DNA of 64,000 nucleotides, taken from NCBI RefSeq assembly GCF_003012795.1, contig NZ_PXYH01000017.1:1-64000 (forward strand), read 5' to 3'. Positions 1-11,002 of the stretch are shown in pieces (within the stretch, counting starts at the first letter, position 1; each line of letters opens with the position of its first letter). This stretch comes from Zobellella taiwanensis (GTDB lineage: Bacteria > Pseudomonadota > Gammaproteobacteria > Enterobacterales > Aeromonadaceae). A program made the position numbers and the translations under genes. The notes under the pieces were generated by a model. That model did not search any database and was not told where the DNA came from. It saw only the letters and a program-made list of their open reading frames with translations.

Positions 1-122
1 GAAGGTCAAAACCGGCATCACTGTCCCCGAGTTCGGGGTAAGTTAATGGCATGAGCCGTATACGTGGCCCGTATGTACGGTTCTGTGAGAGGGATGAGGC
101 GGTAACGCCTCACCCTACTCGA
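1..122 (+). mobile_element. 3' end of a group II intron (domains V and VI)
   Basis: A domain V-like hairpin lies at 53-83, where GAGCCGTA pairs with TACGGTTC. It is followed by a domain VI-like hairpin in which TGAGGCG and CGCCTCA flank a GTAA loop, and by the terminal CTACTCGAT typical of bacterial group II introns. The intron ends near position 122. The body and any intron-encoded reverse transcriptase lie left of the window. This assignment rests on motif recognition, not on a covariance search. Confidence 0.85.
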
Positions 123-220
123 TGTGCGCCCGGCAGCGGCATATTTCACTATTGTTACAATTGGAGCATAATTGCGAATCTTTTGTATTCAATATTGTTT
201 TAGGGAATGGGGAGAAGGGA

Positions 221-1885
221 ATGGTGGCTAGCATGAGCCTCAGGGGTGTGATCCGGGTGATCATCGGGGTGGTGCTCGGCTTTGCGCTGATCCAGGGCGG
301 TGCTCTGTATGGGCTGCTGCAGGCCCAGCGGGGTGTGGAGCAGGCCCAACAGAAGCGCTTCGAGTACTTCAACTCCGCCAACCTGCTGCGGATGATGTCG
401 TCGGAGCTGACAGCGCGCATCCGCAACTATGTGTCTACCGGCGCGGAGCGGGAACTGGCCGTCTACCACAATGTACTGGCGATGACCGAAGGTCAGCAGC
501 CCAGGGTGGACGGCAAGATGCTGTCCAACGAGCGGATGCTGCAGGCCATGGCGTTGACCCGGGAAGAGCTGTCCCTGCTGGAACGCGGGCGTCAGGCCAC
601 CCTGACCATGGCCCGGCTGGAGGCGGAGGCCGTCCGGCTGATGGAAACCGGCCAGGCCGAGCAGGCGCGGCAGAAGGTGTTCCATCCATCCTACGACGAA
701 TACCGCGACATCATGCTGGCCTCGGTCAACCAGTTCATTACCATGCTGCTGGCGCGGCTGGACGGGGAAATCCTCGAACGGGAGCGGCAAAACCGCAACA
801 TGGTTGTGGTCATGGTGCTGATGTCGGCGCTGTTGCTCGGCCTGGCGCTACTGCTGGGCTGGACCCTGAGACGCACCGTATTGCAGCCCCTGGGCACCGA
901 GCCGGGCGAAATGGCACGGGTGGCCAGCCGCATTGCCGCCGGCGATCTCAGCCTGCGCTTCGGGCCGGGCACCCGGGGCGTATACGGCCAGCTGCATCAC
1001 ATGACCGACCAACTGCGCGAACTGATCGGCCAGATCAACCAGTCCAGCGCCGGCCTGGCCTCGGCGGCGGAGCAAACCTCGGCGGTGTCGCGGCAGACCA
1101 GCGGCAACCTGGAGCGCCAGCAGCAGGATACCGAGCAGGTGGCTACGGCCATCAACCAGATGTCGGCCACGGTACAGGAGGTGGCCCTGCATACCGGCCA
1201 GGCGGCGGAGTCCGCCCGTACGGCGTTCGAGGCGGCGGAGCAGGGGAAAAAGGTGGTACAGCAAACGGTGCTGTCGATCCACCGGCTGGCGGAAGATGTG
1301 GCCGCCACCGGCCAGGTGGTGCAGTCCCTGTCCGACAGCAGCGGCCGTATCAGCTCTGTGGTCGAGGTGATCCAGGAAATTGCCGATCGTACCAACCTGC
1401 TGGCGCTCAATGCCGCCATCGAAGCAGCCCGGGCCGGCGAGCAGGGGCGGGGATTTGCGGTGGTCGCCGAAGAGGTACGCAACCTGGCGGCCCAGACCCA
1501 GCAGTCGTCCCTGGAGATAGTGGCCACCATAGGCCGGCTGCAGGCGGACGCGGAGCAGGCCAGGGCGGCCATTGTCAACGGCCGCGGCCAGGCGGAGCAG
1601 ACGGTGGCCCGGGCGCGGGAGGCGGAGCAGGCGCTGGAGCAGATCAGCCGGGCGGTGCAGAGCATCCACGACATGAATACCCAGATCGCCAGCGCCGTGG
1701 ACGAGCAGGCGGCGGTCACCGAGGATATCAGCCGCAATATCACCCATATCCACGCCATGGGCGGCGACACCGCTGCCGGCGCCGAGCAGACCGCCGGTGC
1801 CAGCCGTGAACTGGCACAGCTGGCCGAGCAATTGCAGTTGGCGGTACGCGGCTTTCGGCTGGAGGCGGAGGGCGGCCGGGGCTGA
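221..1885 (+). CDS. Methyl-accepting chemotaxis protein
   Basis: This is a transmembrane chemoreceptor of 554 residues that would signal to CheA/CheW. A first membrane segment spans about residues 9-32, a helical periplasmic sensor about 33-190, and a second membrane segment 194-216. A HAMP region follows, then a long coiled-coil signalling domain. The conserved hairpin tip at about 382-422 contains the motif [17 protein letters not shown]. The start at 221 is preferred because GGAG lies 6 nt upstream; an ATG at 233 and a long upstream extension from 122 are alternatives. The extension would begin at the end of the group II intron and is unlikely. The ligand cannot be told from the sequence. 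Confidence 0.93.
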   Translation: MVASMSLRGVIRVIIGVVLGFALIQGGALYGLLQAQRGVEQAQQKRFEYFNSANLLRMMSSELTARIRNYVSTGAERELAVYHNVLAMTEGQQPRVDGKMLSNERMLQAMALTREELSLLERGRQATLTMARLEAEAVRLMETGQAEQARQKVFHPSYDEYRDIMLASVNQFITMLLARLDGEILERERQNRNMVVVMVLMSALLLGLALLLGWTLRRTVLQPLGTEPGEMARVASRIAAGDLSLRFGPGTRGVYGQLHHMTDQLRELIGQINQSSAGLASAAEQTSAVSRQTSGNLERQQQDTEQVATAINQMSATVQEVALHTGQAAESARTAFEAAEQGKKVVQQTVLSIHRLAEDVAATGQVVQSLSDSSGRISSVVEVIQEIADRTNLLALNAAIEAARAGEQGRGFAVVAEEVRNLAAQTQQSSLEIVATIGRLQADAEQARAAIVNGRGQAEQTVARAREAEQALEQISRAVQSIHDMNTQIASAVDEQAAVTEDISRNITHIHAMGGDTAAGAEQTAGASRELAQLAEQLQLAVRGFRLEAEGGRG

Positions 1886-1955
1886 CGGACCGCCGGCCTT
1901 GTCGGTGCCGGGGGCGGTCAGTATACTGCCGTCTCCCAAATTGCGAGGATCCTTC

Positions 1956-2675
1956 ATGTTAAAGCTGTTGCGGATGCTATTGCTTGGCCTGGCCATGATA
2001 GTCGTCTTTGTACTGGGTACCCTGCTGTGCCTGCTGCGCCCCCGTCATCCCAACAACGTCTACCTGCTCGGCCGGCTGTTCCACCGGGCCTGTCCCCTGG
2101 TCGGGCTCAAGGTCCGGGTGCGGGGGTATGAGCATGTCAGGGATCTGCACTCGGCGGTGTATATTGCCAACCACCAGAGCAACTGGGACATCATCGCCCT
2201 GCCGGGGGCCGTCATGCCGCGCACCGTGGCCATCGGCAAGAACAGCCTGTTCTGGATCCCCCTCTTTGGCCAGCTGTTCTGGCTGAGCGGCAACCTGCTG
2301 ATCAACCGGGAAAACAAGGCCAAGGCGGCGAGTACCATCGGCAAGGTGGTCGAAAAAATCCGCCAGCGCAGCATGTCCATCTGGATGTTTCCGGAAGGGA
2401 CCCGCAGCAAGGGCCAGGGCCTGTTGCCCTTCAAGACCGGCGCCTTCCATATCGCCCTCCAGGCCAGGGTGCCGATCGTGCCTATCGCCTGCTCCAGCTA
2501 TTTCGGCCAGGTGGACCTGAACCGCTGGGACAACGGCGAACTGATCGTCGAGATCATGCCGCCCATCGCCATTGACGGCTACGAACCCGGCCACCTGCGC
2601 GAGCTGCTCAGGCACAGCCGCCAGCGGATTGCCGACCGCATTGTCGAGCTGGACAGGGAAGCCCGCCGTCCTTAA
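1956..2675 (+). CDS. plsC: 1-acyl-sn-glycerol-3-phosphate acyltransferase
   Basis: The enzyme acylates lysophosphatidic acid to phosphatidic acid at the inner membrane. The product has 239 residues, close to E. coli PlsC. A hydrophobic N-terminal segment (about residues 4-25) is followed by the catalytic HX4D motif within NHQSNWD (H73-D78) and the substrate-binding motif FPEGTRS (about 145-151). The start at 1956 begins directly at the hydrophobic segment and fits the family; the frame is open further upstream but that part is not family-like. rraB follows 33 bp downstream on the same strand. Confidence 0.95.
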   Translation: MLKLLRMLLLGLAMIVVFVLGTLLCLLRPRHPNNVYLLGRLFHRACPLVGLKVRVRGYEHVRDLHSAVYIANHQSNWDIIALPGAVMPRTVAIGKNSLFWIPLFGQLFWLSGNLLINRENKAKAASTIGKVVEKIRQRSMSIWMFPEGTRSKGQGLLPFKTGAFHIALQARVPIVPIACSSYFGQVDLNRWDNGELIVEIMPPIAIDGYEPGHLRELLRHSRQRIADRIVELDREARRP

Positions 2676-2708
2676 GCTTTTGCCACCCTATCCGGCCCAG
2701 GAGCCCCT

Positions 2709-3053
2709 ATGAGTGAACAGCAAGACTGGCGGGAAGAAACCCGCGAGATTATCGCCTCCCTGCTGGAGGATGGCAGCAACCCGGATGTGCAATACACCAT
2801 AGAGCATCACTTTTCCGGCCAGGATTTCAACCGGCTGGAAAAGGCGGCGGTGGACTGTTTCAAGGCCGGTTTCGAGGTGACCGACGCCGAAGAGCTGACT
2901 CTGGAGCGGGGACAGCTGTTGCTGTGTTTTGATGCCATTAAGGACGGCGCCCTCACCGAGGACGCCATCATGGCCCAGATTGAGCAACTGCTGCCCATTG
3001 CCGCCAAGTACGGCATCGAGTACGACGGCTGGGGCACCTATTTCGAGGAGTGA
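2709..3053 (+). CDS. rraB: Regulator of ribonuclease E activity B
   Basis: RraB binds the C-terminal part of RNase E and modulates mRNA decay in the cytoplasm. The product is a small acidic protein of 114 residues. The C-terminal YDGWGTYFE block and the LLCFDA core are characteristic of the family. It follows plsC and is convergent with the next gene, overlapping its 3' end by 16 bp, so the two transcripts would be antisense over that stretch. Confidence 0.92.
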   Translation: MSEQQDWREETREIIASLLEDGSNPDVQYTIEHHFSGQDFNRLEKAAVDCFKAGFEVTDAEELTLERGQLLLCFDAIKDGALTEDAIMAQIEQLLPIAAKYGIEYDGWGTYFEE

Positions 3054-3556
3054 CCGGTCAGGGGGCGCATCAGGGTGATTTCACAGTCGTTGTGCCCCGT
3101 GTCCCCCAATCGTCCGCAGGGCTCGAAGCCGAGCCGGCGGTACAGGGCCAGCGCTTCACCCAGGCAGGCGGTGGTCTCCAGGTAACAGTGGCGATAGCCC
3201 AGCGCCTCGGCCTCGGCCAGCAGGTGCAGGGCCAGCCTGCGGCCCAGCCCCATGCCCCGGCCAGTCCTGGCCAGGTACATCTTCTGCAGTTCCACCGTGT
3301 CTTCCCGGCCAGCCACGGGCCCCAGCCCGGCGCCGCCGAGGAGGGCACCTTCGGCATCCTCCGCCACCCAGTAGACACCCTTGCTGGCCCGGTAATGGCC
3401 GAACAGATCGTCCAGTTGCGGGTCTGCCACGCTGAAGCCGCGATCGGCGGTAAGGCCGTATTCGGCGGAGACTTCGCGGATAATACGGGCGATGGCATCG
3501 TTGTCGGTGGCGGCCAGCGGGCGCAGTCGTACCCTCTGGCAGGTGTTCATGGTCAT
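3038..3556 (-). CDS. GNAT family N-acetyltransferase
   Basis: This is a cytoplasmic acetyl-CoA-dependent acetyltransferase of 172 residues. The acetyl-CoA loop is visible as RTGRGMGLGRRL at about residues 91-102, followed by the YLETTACLGEALALYRRLGF block (about 124-143) typical of GNAT motifs A and B. The ATG at 3556 has AAGGA 8 nt upstream; a second ATG two codons later is possible. The substrate is unknown. It is convergent with rraB and diverges from the lipoprotein gene at 3649. Confidence 0.88.
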   Translation of the reverse strand: MTMNTCQRVRLRPLAATDNDAIARIIREVSAEYGLTADRGFSVADPQLDDLFGHYRASKGVYWVAEDAEGALLGGAGLGPVAGREDTVELQKMYLARTGRGMGLGRRLALHLLAEAEALGYRHCYLETTACLGEALALYRRLGFEPCGRLGDTGHNDCEITLMRPLTGHSSK

Positions 3557-3648
3557 ACTTTTTCCTTCTGGTGGTGGTCTCGCTATCTTGCCAGAGCCGG
3601 CGGCACGGCTCGACTAAAATAGGGGAGAACGGGCCCGGAGGAAAGACG

Positions 3649-5889
3649 ATGCAAAAGGGATGGCCGCTGCTGGTGCTGCTGTTGGCGGGATGTACCCCGC
3701 TGGCCCAGTGGCTGGGTAAGGAGTTGCTGCCGGTGCCGCCGGATGCCCTGGTCGAGCGGCTGCCGCCCGGTTACCATCCCTCGGCCCCCCAGCCGCCCTA
3801 TGGTGGACCCCATCCTTCCCGGGTGCCGCTGGACCTGTCTTCTTTCCCCCTGCCGGTGCTGCCCGGCGAAACCGGGCCCATCGATACCAGCCTGGGCCCC
3901 CTGCAATACCCCTTTGCCTGCGGCACCGAGGAGTCCGGCCTGGGCCAGCCACTGGTGGATAACCGGGACGGGGGCGGCACCCCGGTATACGCCGAGGCAG
4001 GGGGGAGCAAGCTGAAGGGCATCATAGCGGGCTACAGCCGGGACTGCCTGACTCCGACTCGCATGGACTATTTTTACCAGCCCGAGGGCCGCGAGGATTT
4101 CCTGCCCCTGCCCGCCGGCCCCCTGCCGGCGGACATGGCCTGGCTGAGTCGCGACGGCGGGCGCATTCCCTTCGTGCTGCGGGTGGAGCGGGGCAGCCTC
4201 AACCGTTTCCTCTACGCCATTGCCATGCTGGCGGATCCGGCCGAGCCGGTGACGGCGACCCAGAGCCCCTACTGGAACCGACGGCTGATCTTCCATTTCC
4301 GCGGTGGCGTCGGCATCGGCAAGCGCCAGGGGCACATGAAGATGAGCACCCTCACCAAACGGCTGAGCGCCCAACTGGCCGAGGGCTATGCCGTACTCGG
4401 CACCAGCGCCAATGTCACCGCCACCCAGTATAATGTCTGGCTGGCGGGCAATACGGCGCAACTGGCCAAGGCCCAGTTCGTGGCCCGCTATGGCCGGCCA
4501 GACCACACGGTGGGCCTCGGCGCCTCCGGCGGGGCGGTGCAGCAATACCTGCTGGCCGAGACCCACCCCGGCCTGCTGGACGCACTGATCCCCCAGTACA
4601 GCTACCCGGACATGATCACCCAGAGCATCTGGGCGCTGGACTGCGAGCTGCTGGAGTATTACTTCGACGTCACCGCCCGGGACAATCCCCGCTGGCGGGT
4701 GCAGGAAAACCGCAGCCTGGTGCTGGGGCTGCCGGCCAACAGCCGGGTCGAAAGCCGGGAGCGGCGTTATTACCGCTGGGCGCGCTGGGCCGGACTGGGG
4801 CTGCGCCTGCCGCCGCTGCCGCCGGGCGCCACCGAATGCAGCCACAGCTGGCGCGGCCTGGCGCCGCTGACCAACAACCCCCACTATTCCCACCACGCCC
4901 ATCGCTATGTGCCCGAGGTGGCGGCCCGCGCCCGCTTCAGCCACTGGCACGACCTGGCCCATGTCTACGGGGTGGATGAGCACGGCTTCGCCCATCGCAC
5001 CTACGACAACACCGGGGTGCAGTACGGCCTTGCCGCCTTGGTAGCCGGCGACCTGAGCCTGCCGGAGTTCCTGCATCTCAACGCCCATGTCGGCAGCTGG
5101 AAGGCGCCAAAGGACATGGTCCAGGAGCGTTACTGGCTGCTGTCCGGCGACACCAGCCTGGCGCGGGCTTCGATCTGGAGCCACCACAACATGCGCCAGG
5201 TCAGGCCGGTGGCCCTGCGGGCCTTCGCCGACAACCGGGTGGACGAAATCCGGGTGGCGCCGCGCGCCCGGGGACACCAGGAAGCCATGGCGGCGGCCTA
5301 TCGCGCCGGTCAGGTGTTTCTCGGGCGGGTAGCGATTCCGATCATCGACATCCGTCATTACCTGGATCCCGAGCTCGACATGCACCACTCCTTCGCCAGC
5401 CTGTCGAGCCGGCTGCGCCTGCTGCGTACCCGGGGCCAGAGTGACAACATGCTGATCTGGCAAAGCCTGGAGCCCTTCGATCCTACCCCGGCGGCCTTTG
5501 TCCTGTTGGAGCGCTGGTTGGCCGCCGGGCGCCGTCCGGCGGATGCCGAGGATGCCTGCTGGGACGGGAAGGGCGGGCTGATTGCCCGGGGCCCGGATGT
5601 CTGGCGGGGGCCCTGGCTGGGGGTGTCCGAGCCCGGCCCCTGCCTGCGGGCCTACCCTCCCTACCAGAGCCCGCGCAACGTGGCCGGCAGCCCGCTGGCC
5701 GGGGATCTGTTCCGCTGCGCCCTGATGCCCGTGGCCGAGGCCATGGCGCTGGGGCTCTACGGCGACGTCGAGGTCGGTCCCTATCGGGCCATGCTGGAAA
5801 AGATCTTTCCCGACGGGGTCTGCGATTACCGCCTGGACGATCTGGCGCGCCCGTCGGACGCTGAGCTGGGGCTGGCGCCCGTGCTATAG
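3649..5889 (+). CDS. Large lipoprotein resembling the DUF6351 family, possible alpha/beta hydrolase
   Basis: The product has 746 residues and begins with a signal peptide and lipobox (LLAGC, Cys near residue 16), so a mature lipoprotein is expected. The middle contains GASGGAVQQ (about residues 291-299), which resembles a nucleophile elbow, and FHFRGGVG (about 221-228), which could be an oxyanion-side strand. These features and several conserved blocks match my recollection of DUF6351 proteins, whose biochemical role is not established. The start at 3649 has GGAGGAAAG just upstream and begins directly at the signal peptide. Confidence 0.75.
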   Translation: MQKGWPLLVLLLAGCTPLAQWLGKELLPVPPDALVERLPPGYHPSAPQPPYGGPHPSRVPLDLSSFPLPVLPGETGPIDTSLGPLQYPFACGTEESGLGQPLVDNRDGGGTPVYAEAGGSKLKGIIAGYSRDCLTPTRMDYFYQPEGREDFLPLPAGPLPADMAWLSRDGGRIPFVLRVERGSLNRFLYAIAMLADPAEPVTATQSPYWNRRLIFHFRGGVGIGKRQGHMKMSTLTKRLSAQLAEGYAVLGTSANVTATQYNVWLAGNTAQLAKAQFVARYGRPDHTVGLGASGGAVQQYLLAETHPGLLDALIPQYSYPDMITQSIWALDCELLEYYFDVTARDNPRWRVQENRSLVLGLPANSRVESRERRYYRWARWAGLGLRLPPLPPGATECSHSWRGLAPLTNNPHYSHHAHRYVPEVAARARFSHWHDLAHVYGVDEHGFAHRTYDNTGVQYGLAALVAGDLSLPEFLHLNAHVGSWKAPKDMVQERYWLLSGDTSLARASIWSHHNMRQVRPVALRAFADNRVDEIRVAPRARGHQEAMAAAYRAGQVFLGRVAIPIIDIRHYLDPELDMHHSFASLSSRLRLLRTRGQSDNMLIWQSLEPFDPTPAAFVLLERWLAAGRRPADAEDACWDGKGGLIARGPDVWRGPWLGVSEPGPCLRAYPPYQSPRNVAGSPLAGDLFRCALMPVAEAMALGLYGDVEVGPYRAMLEKIFPDGVCDYRLDDLARPSDAELGLAPVL

Positions 5890-5921
5890 TGGCGCCATGC
5901 AACAAGCCGGAGAGCACGCGA

Positions 5922-6335
5922 GTGGAGCAAAGCGAAGAGGCGCACGCCCTGCTGTGGGACGAATACAAATACCGCCACGACCATATCTGGAAAAAGCTGT
6001 TCCAGATCACCGCCGCCGTGGTGCTGCTGGGCGCCGTGCCTTACCTCAAGCCCGACATTACCCGGGTGCTGCAGGGCTGGATCCTGATCGCGCCCCTGCT
6101 CGGTACCGTGCTGTCGTTGATCACCCTGTTCCTGATGCACTTCGAACTGGGCCTGTTCGCCAGGATTGCCGGCGCCCATCGTCGCATCCAGGAGGAGCAG
6201 GGCATGATCCGCCACACCCGCAGCAATTACTTCCGCCTGCTGGTGATGATCTACGTGGCCTTCCTGTGCCTGGTCAGCCTGGCCAACGTGGCGGTGGTGC
6301 GGCTGCTCTGGCTGGGATTGTTGCCGGTGGCCTAA
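5922..6335 (+). CDS. Small inner-membrane protein of unknown function
   Basis: The product has 137 residues with three hydrophobic stretches: about 30-47, 52-72 and 104-135, the last possibly two segments. A GTG start at 5922 is chosen because GGAG lies 9 nt upstream; the frame also opens at 5889. The N-terminus is charged (EYKYRHDHIWKK) and probably cytoplasmic. I do not recognise a characterised family. It follows the lipoprotein gene by 32 bp, so cotranscription is plausible, and it overlaps the convergent XRE gene by 4 bp. Confidence 0.7.
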   Translation: MEQSEEAHALLWDEYKYRHDHIWKKLFQITAAVVLLGAVPYLKPDITRVLQGWILIAPLLGTVLSLITLFLMHFELGLFARIAGAHRRIQEEQGMIRHTRSNYFRLLVMIYVAFLCLVSLANVAVVRLLWLGLLPVA

Positions 6336-7144
6336 AAGCAGTGGCGGGCACGGAAGTGATGCTCTCCCGGCGCCATCTCATTGCGGATGGCGGCAAGCAC
6401 GGCCGGCGAGATCTGGCCGCCGTCCGCCTCGAAGGTGCTGCACAGCCTGAGGGTGCGGCGGATGTCCACCCGGTGGCCCAGGTACTCGAACACCACCCGG
6501 GTGCAGCTGGGAATGCGCTCGCCGCTGGCCGAGGCCCCCAGGCGCAGGCCGCTGAGCCGGCCCACCCGGCTCTTGAAGGTAGGGATGAGAATGGTCTGGG
6601 TCAGCTGGTTGCAGGTCAGCGACTCGTAGTCCACCAGGAAGATGCGATCTGCCAGCAGGTGGGCCATGCCCAGATATTTGCTGTGGTAGACCCGCTCGCC
6701 GGGGCTTTGCTGCAGCCGCTCGGTGCGCTGGTAGTAGACGCGGCCGTCCCGCTTCTCCAGGCACACCAGGTTGCGCAGTATCTTGCCCGGAAAGGCCATG
6801 GAATAGTGGTATTCGAAGTAGTAGCCCAGGTACTTGTCGAGCCCCTGGGAGTTGGCCTGCAGCAGATCCAGGTGGCGGTATTCCGGATGTTCCTCCGCCT
6901 CTTCCCGCGGCCGGGGCCGCACCTGGATCAGCAGCTCGAACTGGCTGTGGGGCATCAGGATCTCGTGCTCCTCCACCCCGAAGAAGTCGCACAACCGGCG
7001 CAGGCTGTGGGCCGAGGGCTTGTAGCGCCCGCTCAGGTAGCGGTTGAACTGGGGCCGGTTGACCTTGAGCTTGCGGCACACCTCGGCCACCGACTTGTAG
7101 TAGCTGCACAGCAGGCGCAGGTTCTTGGCGAAATCGTGATGCAT
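6332..7144 (-). CDS. XRE-family transcriptional regulator with unknown C-terminal domain
   Basis: The product has 270 residues. The first ~60 form a Cro/CI-type helix-turn-helix (VAEVCRKLKVNRPQFNRYLSG, about residues 19-39). The remaining ~200 residues have no domain I recognise and may sense a ligand. The ATG at 7144 has GGAG upstream. The gene diverges from aspA-ansA across 436 bp containing two palindromes, so it is a candidate regulator of that pair, but this is only positional inference. Confidence 0.85.
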   Translation of the reverse strand: MHHDFAKNLRLLCSYYKSVAEVCRKLKVNRPQFNRYLSGRYKPSAHSLRRLCDFFGVEEHEILMPHSQFELLIQVRPRPREEAEEHPEYRHLDLLQANSQGLDKYLGYYFEYHYSMAFPGKILRNLVCLEKRDGRVYYQRTERLQQSPGERVYHSKYLGMAHLLADRIFLVDYESLTCNQLTQTILIPTFKSRVGRLSGLRLGASASGERIPSCTRVVFEYLGHRVDIRRTLRLCSTFEADGGQISPAVLAAIRNEMAPGEHHFRARHCF

Positions 7145-7376
7145 AGGGACTCCGGGAAAACTGCGCCCAGTGTACCCAAAGTCGGTTTCCTGCAACAGAG
7201 TGCGCCTGTATCTGATTGATGCAGCCAGTGCGCCAGACAGCGCCACTTTGCTACAGGGCGCCAACTTCCCCGCCAGTCCCCCTTGTTGCTGTAATAACGC
7301 CAACAGATGAACCTGTGCGAACGCGCTCAGGCACCGGAAGGCACAGCACGCCGACACGCTGTGGGATATGACACTC

Positions 7377-7430
7377 ACTGTTTCAACCTGCTGCGAACAT
7401 TCACCGGATGTTCGGTCAGGCTGAAACAGT
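7377..7430. promoter_or_regulatory. Long imperfect inverted repeat upstream of aspA
   Basis: ACTGTTTCA at 7377-7385 is mirrored by TGAAACAGT at 7422-7430. An inner CGAACAT/ATGTTCG pair surrounds TCACCGG, and CCTG/CAGG pair between these. The arms are about 23 nt with small mismatches. No U-tract follows, so this is more likely an operator or RNA structure than a terminator. Confidence 0.5.
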
Positions 7431-7466
7431 TCGTCACGGCGAGCAAGCACGCCCCATGTACGCTCG

Positions 7467-7488
7467 CACATGCCATCCATGGCATGTG
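7467..7488. promoter_or_regulatory. Perfect 10-bp palindrome upstream of aspA, candidate operator
   Basis: CACATGCCAT and ATGGCATGTG are perfect inverted 10-bp arms separated by CC, about 93 bp upstream of the aspA start. Size and symmetry fit a dimeric helix-turn-helix regulator. Confidence 0.5.
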
Positions 7489-7580
7489 ACGGTCGGCTTA
7501 GCTGTATCCTTCCGTTGCCTGTTCGGGATCCCGGTCGTCTGACTCGTCAAATAACAGTGCAAGCCGGTGGGAGAAGCCAA

Positions 7581-8978
<1,398 letters not shown>

Positions 8979-8979
8979 A

Positions 8980-9990
<1,011 letters not shown>

Positions 9991-10107
9991 GCGACAGCAG
10001 CCTGCGCAGGACCTTTCCTCCCGGCTGGGCAGCTTTGCCTGCCGGGCATAGACTGAGGAAGTCATGGTCGGCATGGCGTTGCCGGCGTCATCGAGGAGGA
10101 ATACAAC

Positions 10108-10326
10108 ATGTGCAAGGGCAAATTGACCACGGCCGCATTGGCCGCGACCCTGCTGCTGGGCCTGTCTGCCTGCAGCAATATGTCTGAACGGGACCGCAAT
10201 ACCGCGATCGGCGCTGGTGCCGGTGCCGTAGGCGGCTCGGTACTGACCGGCGGCAGCACCCTGGGCACCCTGGGCGGTGCCGTGGTGGGCGGGGTGATCG
10301 GCAACCAGATAGAAACCAAGAAATAA
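10108..10326 (+). CDS. Small glycine-zipper lipoprotein, OsmB-like
   Basis: The product has 72 residues with a signal peptide and lipobox (LSAC, Cys at residue 22). A glycine-rich helix pair follows (AIGAGAGAVGGSVLTGG, then LGGAVVGGVIGNQ), typical of OsmB/SlyB-type glycine-zipper lipoproteins. GAGGAGG precedes the start. In relatives such proteins are induced by osmotic or envelope stress; no stress promoter could be identified here. Confidence 0.85.
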   Translation: MCKGKLTTAALAATLLLGLSACSNMSERDRNTAIGAGAGAVGGSVLTGGSTLGTLGGAVVGGVIGNQIETKK

Positions 10327-10333
10327 TCCTGTC

Positions 10334-10810
10334 TCAATAGGCGCTTTCCCCCAGGTAATTGCCCGGGGGAAAGTAGTTGCATACCAGAATAAGATTGCCG
10401 TCGCAGCGGGATGTGGCGCAGCCCAGCTCCCGGGTCGCAGGCCAGATCATCTGGGTGTAATGCCCCACCACCGGTGCCATCGCCCGGGTCAGCGGCTGGC
10501 CCGCATAGTGTCTCTTTTCTTCTTCCCAGGCGCGGACCCCGTCCAGTTCGTCGTAAAAGCCCAGCGTGCCCATAAAGAGGTTTTCGCCAAAGCCACTGCC
10601 CTGGCTGTGCTCCAGCAGGCAGCGTCCGGCCAGGATGGCGGCCCAGCGGCGCGCCTGCGCGGCGGCACCTTCCGACCAGGACAGGGGCGGTGCGCCCACC
10701 TCGGCCCGGGCCCGGTTGTGGGCCTCGAGCAGGGCCGTGGCGGGCAGGGTGTCGGCCTGTGCCGGCCCACAGGCCAGCAACAGGGCGAGAAATACCAATC
10801 GGTGGCGCAT
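10334..10810 (-). CDS. Secreted CAP/SCP-domain protein
   Basis: The product has 158 residues with a signal peptide (MRHRLVFLALLLACGPAQA) and a CAP domain. Family blocks seen are LLEAHNRARAEVGAPPL, GENLFMG, HYTQMIWPATRELGCA and LVCNYFPPGNYLG. The ATG at 10810 is preferred over 10828 because it has GAGG 8 nt upstream and begins at the signal sequence. Such proteins are extracytoplasmic and of unknown bacterial function. Confidence 0.88.
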   Translation of the reverse strand: MRHRLVFLALLLACGPAQADTLPATALLEAHNRARAEVGAPPLSWSEGAAAQARRWAAILAGRCLLEHSQGSGFGENLFMGTLGFYDELDGVRAWEEEKRHYAGQPLTRAMAPVVGHYTQMIWPATRELGCATSRCDGNLILVCNYFPPGNYLGESAY

Positions 10811-11002
10811 TGTCTTGACCTCGAACATGACTGGCGGAGATTCGCCTTGTCCTTTCCCGAGCGGCGATGTAAAAACGCGATCCGGCTCGTCATCCTGCTA
10901 CAAACTTAAGCCCTGATGAATATAAAACGCCAGCATCCGGGTCTTTAGCGGGCCATCTTTTCTTTCTTTTCTTTCGCATTCCATCCAGGAGTTCAAGCCA
11001 CC

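Larger units (their letters stand above)
7145..7580. other. Intergenic region between the XRE regulator and aspA
   Basis: No convincing gene is seen in these 436 bp. The region holds two inverted repeats (7377-7430 and 7467-7488, listed separately) and must contain promoters for the divergent flanking genes. I could not pick a clear -35/-10 pair. Confidence 0.6.

Noticed and set aside
122-220. Upstream extension of the first chemoreceptor gene
   Set aside because: It would start at the intron boundary; the segment is AT-rich and not family-like, and a ribosome site supports 221.
3583-5463. Long open frame (626 codons) opposite the lipoprotein gene
   Set aside because: It is a GC-rich antisense shadow with low-complexity translation; the + strand gene has a lipobox and conserved blocks.
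10344-10373. CTTTCCCCC/GGGGGAAAG hairpin as a terminator
   Set aside because: No U-run follows on either strand and it lies in the CAP-protein coding sequence; it may be chance.
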